From Marinospirillum sp. (GTDB lineage Bacteria; Pseudomonadota; Gammaproteobacteria; Pseudomonadales; Halomonadaceae): a stretch of DNA of 23,641 nt. Below the pieces are notes generated by a model. That model made no database searches and was not told the DNA's origin. It saw only the letters and a program-made list of their open reading frames with translations. Of this stretch, positions 8,979-14,888 are shown one piece after another (the first letter of the stretch is position 1; each line of letters begins with the position of its first letter). The translations under genes and the position numbers were made by a program. The stretch is from NCBI RefSeq assembly GCF_014859565.1, contig NZ_JACUUA010000040.1, positions 1 to 23,641 on the forward strand, given 5' to 3'.

Positions 8979-9377
8979 TCAGTTCAACCTTGTTTGAAGG
9001 TGAATAGTTTGAGGGTACATATAATCCAACTCCCAGATGGAGAAGATTCTGGACTCGATGGTCATGCGAATCGGTGGCTGTTTATCCACCAGCAATTTTC
9101 CTTCAGAAAGAACACTCCACCCAAGAGGAACCGGACAACAAGCCAAATCCACAATACTGATGTGACCTTCTGGCAAATCCAGAGCCTGCTGCCAATCTAG
9201 GGTCAGAACTTCCGGACGCAGCCGTCTTTCCAGCGGATCCGGTTCCCAACTGGAAAAAATCACCGCCAGATCATAATCACTGGTCGCTCCGGCATCACCT
9301 CGCGCACGCGAGCCGTATAACCATAACGCCAGAATATATGGATTGTTTTCAGCCAGTTCAGTCAGTGCTTTTAGCAT
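8979..9377 (-). CDS. mntA: MntA-type nucleotidyltransferase antitoxin
   Basis: This is a minimal nucleotidyltransferase of 132 residues. The active-site motif GSX10DXD is clear: Gly22-Ser23 in YGSRARGDAG and Asp34, Asp36 in SDYDLAV, with the third metal-binding acidic residue likely in the downstream beta strand ISIVDLA. In type VII systems this enzyme AMPylates HepT and so neutralises it. Start choice: an ATG at 9395 exists, but the purine-rich stretch AAAGGAAGG lies between it and the ATG at 9377 at ideal spacing, so 9377 is preferred. The gene is followed after one base by hepT. Its promoter region faces that of fkpB in the 145-base gap. The pair interrupts the lspA-fkpB adjacency seen in related bacteria, suggesting acquisition by transfer, though no transposase or attachment repeats are visible. 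Confidence 0.87.
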   Translation of the reverse strand: MLKALTELAENNPYILALWLYGSRARGDAGATSDYDLAVIFSSWEPDPLERRLRPEVLTLDWQQALDLPEGHISIVDLACCPVPLGWSVLSEGKLLVDKQPPIRMTIESRIFSIWELDYMYPQTIHLQTRLN

Positions 9378-9403
9378 CGGATGCCTTCCTTTCATAGATC
9401 ACC

Positions 9404-9433
9404 AGAATAGCAGCAACCTGACCAGTGAACCAA
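9404..9433 (-). promoter_or_regulatory. Candidate promoter of mntA-hepT
   Basis: Read on the minus strand, TTGGTT (9428-9433) is followed after 18 bases by TGC then TATTCT (hexamer 9404-9409), an extended -10 form. It would place the transcript start about 20 bases before the ATG at 9377. Match to the -35 consensus is only partial. Confidence 0.4.
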
Positions 9434-9479
9434 TCACCTGCTGCACAAGTCGAGATGGTTACTCACTCTCTGTCCAGCG

Positions 9480-9488
9480 TGCTAAAAT
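9480..9488 (+). promoter_or_regulatory. Candidate extended -10 promoter of fkpB-ispH
   Basis: TGCTAAAAT is an extended -10 element 34 bases upstream of the fkpB ATG, with no good -35. Because the toxin-antitoxin module is transcribed the opposite way, fkpB-ispH cannot be read from lspA without crossing it, so a local promoter is expected here. Confidence 0.45.
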
Positions 9489-9522
9489 TCGGCAACTTTT
9501 CTTATTCTGCTGTGGAAATCCC

Positions 9523-9972
9523 ATGAATGATTTAAAAATCGGTGCTGGTACTCAGGTCACCCTGCACTTTGCCCTATTACTGGAAGATGGTCAGCCTGTT
9601 GACTCCACCTTTGATCGTGATCCAGCACACCTGATTATTGGAGATGGTAATCTGCCGGAGGGTTTTGAAGCCTGCCTGCAAGGGCTGATGGCCGGTCAGC
9701 GCGAAACCTTCACCGTACCACCGGAAAAAGCTTTTGGTCAGCACAATCCCAGCAATGTACAGCTGTTGTCCCGCTCGGATTTTTCCAATATTGATGAGCT
9801 GGAAGTGGGCATGATTCTGGGCTTCACCGACAAGGCCGGTGGTGAGTTGCCAGGTATGATTGCCGAAGTGAATGATCGTCAGGTACAGGTGGATTTTAAT
9901 CATCCACTGGCAGGACGCACCCTGACTTTTGAAGTGGAAATTCTGGACGTCAAACCTGTTTCCATCCAATAA
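9523..9972 (+). CDS. fkpB: FKBP-type peptidyl-prolyl cis-trans isomerase, SlyD-like
   Basis: FkpB (SlpA) is a cytoplasmic prolyl isomerase and chaperone of the SlyD subgroup. The 149-residue product shows the split FKBP fold with inserted flap: the N-terminal part [19 protein letters not shown], the core [19 protein letters not shown], the [11 protein letters not shown] segment that leads into the insert-in-flap chaperone domain, and the return strand with [17 protein letters not shown]. It lacks the histidine-rich metal-binding tail of SlyD. The ATG at 9523 is preferred because the family starts right before the first beta strand; upstream in-frame sequence is unrelated. It precedes ispH by 14 bases and the two form an operon. 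Its usual upstream neighbour lspA is separated by the hepT-mntA module. Confidence 0.95.
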   Translation: MNDLKIGAGTQVTLHFALLLEDGQPVDSTFDRDPAHLIIGDGNLPEGFEACLQGLMAGQRETFTVPPEKAFGQHNPSNVQLLSRSDFSNIDELEVGMILGFTDKAGGELPGMIAEVNDRQVQVDFNHPLAGRTLTFEVEILDVKPVSIQ

Positions 9973-9986
9973 CCCATCCGGCGAGA

Positions 9987-10946
9987 ATGTCTATGACCCT
10001 GTCCATCCAGCTTGCCAATCCTCGCGGTTTTTGTGCCGGAGTGGATCGTGCCATCGAAATTGTTAACCGTGCGCTGGATGTGTTCGGCCCTCCCATTTAT
10101 GTCCGACATGAAGTGGTGCACAACCGCTTTGTGGTTGAGTCCCTGCGGGATCGTGGTGCGATTTTTGTGGATGAACTGCATGAAGTACCGAACGATGTGA
10201 TCGTGATTTTTTCTGCTCACGGGGTTTCTCATGCTGTGCAACAGGAAGCTGAGCGACGCAACCTAAAAGTCTTTGATGCCACCTGCCCGCTGGTGACCAA
10301 GGTACACATGGAAGTCTTGCGTTATGCCCGCCTGGGGCAGGAGTGTGTGTTGATCGGTCATGCCGGTCATCCAGAAGTGGAAGGCACCATGGGGCGTTAC
10401 GACACTCGTCATGGTGGCAAAATTTATCTGGTTGAAAATGAGGCTGACGCCAGCCAACTGCAGGTCAGTAATCCCGATCATCTGGCTTATGTCACCCAGA
10501 CCACCCTGTCGATGGATGACACCGCACGGGTGATTGATGCCCTGCGCCAGCGTTTTCCTAACATCAGCGGCCCGCGTAAAGATGATATCTGTTACGCCAC
10601 CCAGAACCGTCAGGATGCAGTCAAAACCCTGGCCGAAAATTCTGACCTAGTGCTGGTGGTTGGCAGCCCCAACAGCTCCAACTCCAATCGTTTACGCGAG
10701 CTGGCCGAACGCATGGGTGCCCGTGCTTTTCTGATTGATGGTGCTGACAACTTAAAAAAAGAGTGGCTGGAGAATATCCGTAGTATCGGTATCACCGCTG
10801 GAGCCTCCGCCCCAGAAATTCTGGTTCGGGATGTGATTCAGCAGCTGATTGAATGGGGTGCTGATGCACCACAGGAACTGGCCGGTCGTCCGGAAAACAT
10901 CACCTTTTCCATGCCTAAAGAGTTGCGTCTGACTCAGATCGACTGA
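9987..10946 (+). CDS. ispH: 4-hydroxy-3-methylbut-2-enyl diphosphate reductase
   Basis: IspH is the last enzyme of the methylerythritol phosphate pathway, reducing HMBPP to isopentenyl and dimethylallyl diphosphate with an iron-sulfur cluster. The 319-residue product has the three conserved cluster cysteines at positions 16 ([13 protein letters not shown]), 100 ([11 protein letters not shown]) and 202 ([11 protein letters not shown]), equivalent to Cys12, Cys96 and Cys197 of E. coli. The catalytic region [14 protein letters not shown] and [10 protein letters not shown] are also present. An ATG at 9987 is used; a second in-frame ATG two codons later at 9993 is equally possible. The gene is followed within six bases by a perfect hairpin terminator, closing the fkpB-ispH unit. 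Confidence 0.98.
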   Translation: MSMTLSIQLANPRGFCAGVDRAIEIVNRALDVFGPPIYVRHEVVHNRFVVESLRDRGAIFVDELHEVPNDVIVIFSAHGVSHAVQQEAERRNLKVFDATCPLVTKVHMEVLRYARLGQECVLIGHAGHPEVEGTMGRYDTRHGGKIYLVENEADASQLQVSNPDHLAYVTQTTLSMDDTARVIDALRQRFPNISGPRKDDICYATQNRQDAVKTLAENSDLVLVVGSPNSSNSNRLRELAERMGARAFLIDGADNLKKEWLENIRSIGITAGASAPEILVRDVIQQLIEWGADAPQELAGRPENITFSMPKELRLTQID

Positions 10947-10951
10947 TTACC

Positions 10952-10978
10952 AGCGGGTCATTTTGACCCGCTTCTTTC
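10952..10978 (+). terminator. Intrinsic terminator after ispH
   Basis: A perfect nine-base stem, AGCGGGTCA (10952-10960) with TGACCCGCT (10964-10972), has a TTT loop and is followed by a T-rich run. The remaining stretch up to 11127 contains no gene I can support. It must hold the promoter of the formate dehydrogenase accessory operon, but no convincing promoter stands out. Confidence 0.88.
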
Positions 10979-11127
10979 TATCACCCTCTCTATACACTAG
11001 CTTTTGATCGCCTTTTTTTGGGCTTTCCAGCCTCAAATCCATCCGTCAATTTTAGTTTATTCTCCCTGCCGCCACGGCACAGGGTTTGCTGTTTATTCCT
11101 GATATATTCCATACGGGGATCAATCCG

Positions 11128-11583
11128 GTGACTCAAGCACACACACCCACCCTTAACCTCTGGCACCTATGGTTACGCCTGGATAAAAAAGTCAGCCTGT
11201 CTCGCGGCTGGGAAAGCATTCAGTGGCAGGTTGCCGAAGTCAGCCATCAACCCCTGCAGCATGCCGATGCTGTTCCGCTGCAACTGCAGTTATACCGGGA
11301 TGAACGCAGTGCTTACCGGTTTAATCTTTCCTCTCAGGCACCCAAGCTGTTTGTAATTTGTGAAGAACGCGAAGAAGGCATGATTCCCAGAATCATCAGC
11401 GCCTGTCAGGACGAAGCCGCTGACTATATGGATGCCGGGCAACCAGTGCTGGATCTTCCGATGCCCGCTGCCATTCACGCCTGGATCGAGGCATTTATGG
11501 CACATCACGGTGAGTGGGTTGATCCCCGTGATGCCAAGCGTCGCATGCGTGGTCAACCTCGTGAGGAACCTCAGCATGAGTGA
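11128..11583 (+). CDS. DUF3305 protein of the formate dehydrogenase locus
   Basis: This 151-residue cytoplasmic protein of unknown biochemical role belongs, by recognition and context, to the DUF3305 family, which is found almost always beside formate dehydrogenase genes. Visible hallmarks are the N-terminal SRGWESIQWQVAEV and the later pattern of alternating strands around LQLYRDERSAYRFNLSSQAP and VICEEREEG, ending in a charged tail. No signal peptide or metal motif is present. The GTG at 11128 is favoured over a TTG at 11086: the GTG has GGGGA about eight bases upstream and gives the family's usual start just ahead of the conserved tryptophan region. Its end overlaps the ATG of the DUF3306 gene by eight bases, so it is the first gene of a coupled accessory operon. 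A role in maturation or regulation of the dehydrogenase is inferred from location only. Confidence 0.82.
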   Translation: MTQAHTPTLNLWHLWLRLDKKVSLSRGWESIQWQVAEVSHQPLQHADAVPLQLQLYRDERSAYRFNLSSQAPKLFVICEEREEGMIPRIISACQDEAADYMDAGQPVLDLPMPAAIHAWIEAFMAHHGEWVDPRDAKRRMRGQPREEPQHE

Positions 11584-12121
11584 TGCCTTTTTGCAGCGCT
11601 GGTCCAAGCGTAAACAGCAACAAAATGAGACGCTGACCCAGCCTTTACCTGAAGAAGCGCTGGCAGCGGATCAACAGCCCGTGGCAAAAACTTCACCCGA
11701 GCTTCCCAATCAACAAACGAACGAAGAAATAGAACTGCCCGATGTGGACTCACTTCATGCAGGCAGTGATGTTTCGATGTTTTTTTCCAGCAAGGTCAGC
11801 ACGGAATTAAAACAACAGGCACTGAGAAAACTGTTTCACCAACCGGAATTTAATTTTCGTTGCCCACTGGATGAATATGCCGAGGATTACAGCCAGATGC
11901 CTCTGTTAAGTGCTGAAGCTGCAGGCAAGGTTCGCCAGTGGGCAAAAGAGCAGATCGAAGATTTGCTGGATAACAATACAGCAGCAGATAAAAACACAAT
12001 AGATGATGAGCAGACCCACCATGACAGAACCGAATATCAACCGTCTGGCACAGAAACAAGCGATCAACAGCTTGCCACCACTACTGATGACCCAGAGCAA
12101 CAGCATCAGTTACCGGAGTAA
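11576..12121 (+). CDS. DUF3306 protein of the formate dehydrogenase locus
   Basis: The 181-residue product opens MSDAFLQRWSKRKQQQ, the typical start of the DUF3306 family, in which a short helix with RWSRRK-like sequence precedes a long acidic, low-complexity linker. A conserved core follows here around VSMFFSSKVSTELKQQALRK and the motif FRCPLDEYAEDY, then a tail rich in Asp, Thr, Gln and Glu. The family accompanies DUF3305 and formate dehydrogenases; its function is unknown. The ATG at 11576 lies within the end of DUF3305 (eight-base overlap). The 3' third overlaps the possible starts of the following ferredoxin-like gene: by 119 bases from the earliest ATG at 12003, or by 35 bases from 12087. 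The disordered tail is where the overlap falls, so it probably costs little. Confidence 0.82.
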   Translation: MSDAFLQRWSKRKQQQNETLTQPLPEEALAADQQPVAKTSPELPNQQTNEEIELPDVDSLHAGSDVSMFFSSKVSTELKQQALRKLFHQPEFNFRCPLDEYAEDYSQMPLLSAEAAGKVRQWAKEQIEDLLDNNTAADKNTIDDEQTHHDRTEYQPSGTETSDQQLATTTDDPEQQHQLPE

Positions 12122-13712
12122 CGGCCACCTGCTGATTATCGGCCCGGAAGATCTGGCTCGGCTGGCCGCAGAACAGATCAAGGGGTTACGTTCCATCACT
12201 CTGCTGGCTCAGGGTGGTGTCAGTAATCAGGATGATTTACATCTGGAAAGCGCAATGTCCAGCGCTGCTGATGCCAAAGTCATTTATGCCCCCATCAGCA
12301 GCCTGAAGGGTTGGCTGGGTGCTTTTGAACTGCTGGTCAGGGATAACCAGCAGGACGCCTTTAATCCGGCAAAAGCACTGATCGGTCAGGAGCATTTTGA
12401 TCTGGTGTTGGATCTGGGTACACAACCCACCTTGCAAAATGAACTGTCACCGCCCGGTTATTATGCTGTTGCACCGGATGCTGCTTCTTTTTATGAAGTG
12501 CTGGGTGAGCTGGATGGTTTGCAAGGTGAATTTGAAAAACCGGCTTATATTCAGGTGAATAATGACATCTGCGCCCATGCCGATCGAGGCAAAACCGGCT
12601 GTACTCGCTGCCTGGATGTTTGCCCGGCTGATGCCATCAGCAGCCATAACAATACTGCCTCACACGACTTTATTATTCAGGTGAATACCGCCCTGTGCCA
12701 TGGCGCAGGTAGTTGCACCACTGCTTGCCCGACGGGTGCTTTAAGTTTTGTCTCCCCTCAGCCACAAAGCCAGCTGACCCAACTGCGCCAGTTAATTAGC
12801 AGTTATTCTCAGGCTGGTGGTGAACACCCCGCGCTGTTGATTCATGCCGCAGAGGCACAGCCAGATTTACAACAACTACCGGATTTTGTTTTACCTCTGG
12901 CTCTGGAAGAAGCCGCGGGTGTTGGTATTGAAATCTGGATGTCGATGCTGGCAGCTGGTTGTACCTTTGTTGCCATCCAGTTGACTGAAAACACACCACC
13001 CAGCCTGCAAAAACTGCTGCGCAGTGAAGTAGCACTGGCTGGGCAGTTACTGGCCGCCATGGGGCATCCGGCACAACGCATTCAACTGGTGAATGAACAA
13101 CAGCTGGGTCAGGAACTGTTGCAGCTGGATCAACAACTGAGCCACTGGCATAACCAGCCACCAACGGATCCATTTGAATGGCAGGGCAAACGAGCCACCT
13201 TAAATGCTGCACTGGAGCGACTGTTCGAGCAGGGTGAAGCCCTCGAAGAACCTGTGACACTGTCAACTTCAGCACCCTATGGGCAGGTATTACTGAATAC
13301 CAATGCCTGCACCCTTTGTATGGGTTGTGTGGCGATTTGCCCTACCGGTGCCCTGCGTGGTGGTAATAATGAAGCACCCCGTCTGGCCTTTCTGGAAGCT
13401 GATTGTGTGCAATGTGGCCTCTGCTCCAGTGTCTGTCCGGAGCAGGCTATTCGACTGGAAGCTCGTTTTGCTCCAGCACCCGGTATTCGTCTGAATGAAC
13501 GTACCTTAAAAGAAGAAGAGCCTTTTCATTGCATCAGTTGCGGCAAGGCTTTTGGCAGCAGCAGCACCATCAACAGCATCATGAAAAAGCTGGAAAACCA
13601 CAGCTATTTCCAGGGTGAGGCAGCAAAAAGACTGCAGATGTGTGAAGACTGCCGTGTCCGTGACAGCTACCGCGAACTGGCAGCTGACCCCGAAGCCCAA
13701 CTGCGACTGTAA
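12003..13712 (+). CDS. Multi-cluster 4Fe-4S ferredoxin-like protein of the formate dehydrogenase locus
   Basis: This protein of up to 569 residues is predicted to be a cytoplasmic electron carrier or maturation factor. The N-terminal about 180 residues form a domain without cysteine motifs, beginning near GHLLIIGPEDLARL. Numbering from the first ATG, four cluster motifs follow: Cys190/200/203/207, with nine residues between the first two cysteines; Cys232/238/242, with one cysteine fewer than usual; Cys436/439/442/446; and Cys468/471/474/478. The last two are canonical CxxCxxCxxxCP. A C-terminal pair of CxxC motifs (510/513 and 547/550) resembles a zinc ribbon. Start is uncertain: ATGs at 12003, 12021 and 12087 are in frame and none has a good ribosome binding site. 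The conserved part begins after about residue 38, so the latest start is quite possible. The gene overlaps DUF3306 and is 12 bases before the TorD-like chaperone gene. Similar proteins are known from formate dehydrogenase loci, but I know of no assigned function. Confidence 0.88.
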   Translation: MMSRPTMTEPNINRLAQKQAINSLPPLLMTQSNSISYRSNGHLLIIGPEDLARLAAEQIKGLRSITLLAQGGVSNQDDLHLESAMSSAADAKVIYAPISSLKGWLGAFELLVRDNQQDAFNPAKALIGQEHFDLVLDLGTQPTLQNELSPPGYYAVAPDAASFYEVLGELDGLQGEFEKPAYIQVNNDICAHADRGKTGCTRCLDVCPADAISSHNNTASHDFIIQVNTALCHGAGSCTTACPTGALSFVSPQPQSQLTQLRQLISSYSQAGGEHPALLIHAAEAQPDLQQLPDFVLPLALEEAAGVGIEIWMSMLAAGCTFVAIQLTENTPPSLQKLLRSEVALAGQLLAAMGHPAQRIQLVNEQQLGQELLQLDQQLSHWHNQPPTDPFEWQGKRATLNAALERLFEQGEALEEPVTLSTSAPYGQVLLNTNACTLCMGCVAICPTGALRGGNNEAPRLAFLEADCVQCGLCSSVCPEQAIRLEARFAPAPGIRLNERTLKEEEPFHCISCGKAFGSSSTINSIMKKLENHSYFQGEAAKRLQMCEDCRVRDSYRELAADPEAQLRL

Positions 13713-13724
13713 AGGAACTCGACC

Positions 13725-14342
13725 ATGAATCAGGAAAACCAAGCATTACGTGCTGATATTTATGCTTTACTGGCGGCATTATTTCGCACACCTCCCAGCG
13801 CGGAACTGCTGGAGTTTCTGCAGCAGATGGAGATCGACACCAGCCAGAAGGGCAAGATGACTCGTGGCTGGCAACTGCTGCGCCTTGCCGCACAACAAAC
13901 CAGTGCTACGGCAGTTGAAGAAGAGTTTTTACCCCTGTTTATTGGTATCGGGCAGGGTGAGGTGACCCCTTTTGCTTCCTGGTATCTGACCGGCTCCATC
14001 ATGGAAGCACCACTGATTGAGCTGCGCAAGGATCTGAAACTGCTGGGGTTTGAGCGTGAAGAACATAGCAAGGAGCCGGAGGATAATCTGGCTGCCCTGT
14101 GTGAGGTGATGTCTTTGTTGATCCAACAAGGCAAGAGCGATGAGCTTCAAGCGACTTTTTTCAGCCGCCACTTGGCAGAGTGGGTGGAACCCTTGTGTCG
14201 TGATATCCAGCAGGCATCCAGTGCGGTGTTTTATCAGGCCGTTGCAGAGCTGGCAGAGGCGTTTTTTCAGCTGGAAAAAAACCATCTGAGTCAGCTGGCA
14301 TCCTTGCCACAACAAACGGTACAACTCTACAACCCAGCTTGA
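13725..14342 (+). CDS. TorD/DmsD-family molybdoenzyme chaperone
   Basis: This 205-residue all-helical protein is of the TorD family, cytoplasmic chaperones that bind the Tat signal peptide or apo-form of a molybdoenzyme and hold it until cofactor insertion. Recognisable features are the N-terminal LRADIYALLAALFRTPP, the mid-protein EEFLPLFIGIGQGEVTPFAS leading to SWYLTGSIMEAPL, and the family motif E-P-x-D at Glu117-Pro118-Glu119-Asp120 followed by NLAALCEVMSLL. A Shine-Dalgarno-like AAAGGAA precedes the ATG at good distance. It is the last of four accessory genes, 12 bases after the ferredoxin-like gene. The probable client is the formate dehydrogenase alpha subunit encoded about 550 bases downstream; this is inferred from context. 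No specific symbol is given because several differently named TorD-like proteins serve formate dehydrogenases. Confidence 0.92.
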   Translation: MNQENQALRADIYALLAALFRTPPSAELLEFLQQMEIDTSQKGKMTRGWQLLRLAAQQTSATAVEEEFLPLFIGIGQGEVTPFASWYLTGSIMEAPLIELRKDLKLLGFEREEHSKEPEDNLAALCEVMSLLIQQGKSDELQATFFSRHLAEWVEPLCRDIQQASSAVFYQAVAELAEAFFQLEKNHLSQLASLPQQTVQLYNPA

Positions 14343-14652
14343 GCTGGCAGTATCAGGCGTTGATGGCTCTTTCGGCTTCCAGACTTGCCATCTTGCCTGC
14401 CTCCCAGCGGTTGTACTGCTCTTGCTGGTCAACAGACTAGTCGATTTTTCTTTTACAGAAAATGCCCTGAGACAAAAAGCAACTGTCGGCTTTTTTATGC
14501 TGCGTCAAAATGACTCGCCTATAAAAACCTCTGCTGGTTTTGGTGGATTAAAAGCCGACTTTTCTTCCCTTTGGCTTGCGTGCCTCTGGCTCCAAGCTTG
14601 CAATTCAACAAGGGTTGATACGAACAACATCAGATAAGAGATGGGGAAAACC
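14343..14652 (+). other. 310-base intergenic region before the formate dehydrogenase structural operon
   Basis: No supported gene lies here; the longest plus-strand ORF (14422-14637) has an atypical, unbalanced composition and no ribosome binding site. The region probably holds the promoter of the structural genes. A -10-like TATAAA is at 14520-14525 without a good -35. A perfect 10-base inverted repeat flanks it (14485-14494 and 14550-14559). No FNR-type TTGATN4ATCAA site was found. A short minus-strand frame (14353-14436) reads like a protein C-terminus but is bounded by stop codons. Confidence 0.5.
14485..14559. repeat. Perfect 10-base inverted repeat flanking a promoter-like box
   Basis: GTCGGCTTTT (14485-14494) and AAAAGCCGAC (14550-14559) are exact inverted copies separated by 55 bases. 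A TATAAA box lies between them at 14520-14525. The arrangement could be a regulator's paired half-sites or a stem in the leader RNA; it could also be chance at this length. Confidence 0.45.
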
Positions 14653-14862
14653 ATGCAAAACAATAAAACCAGCGCAACGAATCAGCTCGAGCGTCGTCGG
14701 TTTCTGAAAGGCCTGGCTGGTGCTTCTGCTGCTGCCGGTCTGGTCGCAGTATCCGCCAATACACTGGCCGCAGAACAGTCAGTCACTGAATTGCCGGATG
14801 AACAGGTACAGGGTTACCACGAAACGGATCATATCCGCGCTTATTACGCCAGTTGCCGCTGA
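14653..14862 (+). CDS. Small Tat-targeted formate dehydrogenase accessory peptide (FdhX-like)
   Basis: The 69-residue product has a twin-arginine signal, ERRRFLKGLAGASAAAGLVA (Arg14-Arg16, Phe17-Leu18-Lys19), a cleavage-like ANTLAAE, and a short mature part ending HETDHIRAYYASCR. This is the pattern of the small formate-dehydrogenase-region Tat-target family, called FdhX in some Shewanella work. Members have no cofactor motif, and their role is not settled; ideas include aiding export or assembly of the alpha subunit. The ATG at 14653 is preferred over 14641 because GGGGAAAACC lies directly before it. It is 26 bases upstream of the alpha subunit gene and is the first gene of the structural operon. 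Too small to be a catalytic subunit; too well patterned to be chance. Confidence 0.85.
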   Translation: MQNNKTSATNQLERRRFLKGLAGASAAAGLVAVSANTLAAEQSVTELPDEQVQGYHETDHIRAYYASCR

Positions 14863-14888
14863 ATCGACAAGAATAAAGGGGAACCAAG

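Noticed and set aside
13929..14432. Long minus-strand frame opposite the TorD-like chaperone gene
   Set aside because: It is antisense to a clear family member, has no recognisable motif, and fits a shadow frame.
14422..14637. 71-codon plus-strand ORF before the formate dehydrogenase structural genes
   Set aside because: No ribosome binding site, unusual residue mix, no family resemblance, and it covers the promoter-like region and inverted repeat.
14600..14640. FNR box upstream of the fdh structural genes
   Set aside because: TTGATACGA is followed by ACAACATCAG, not by ATCAA at the required spacing, so only one half-site is present.
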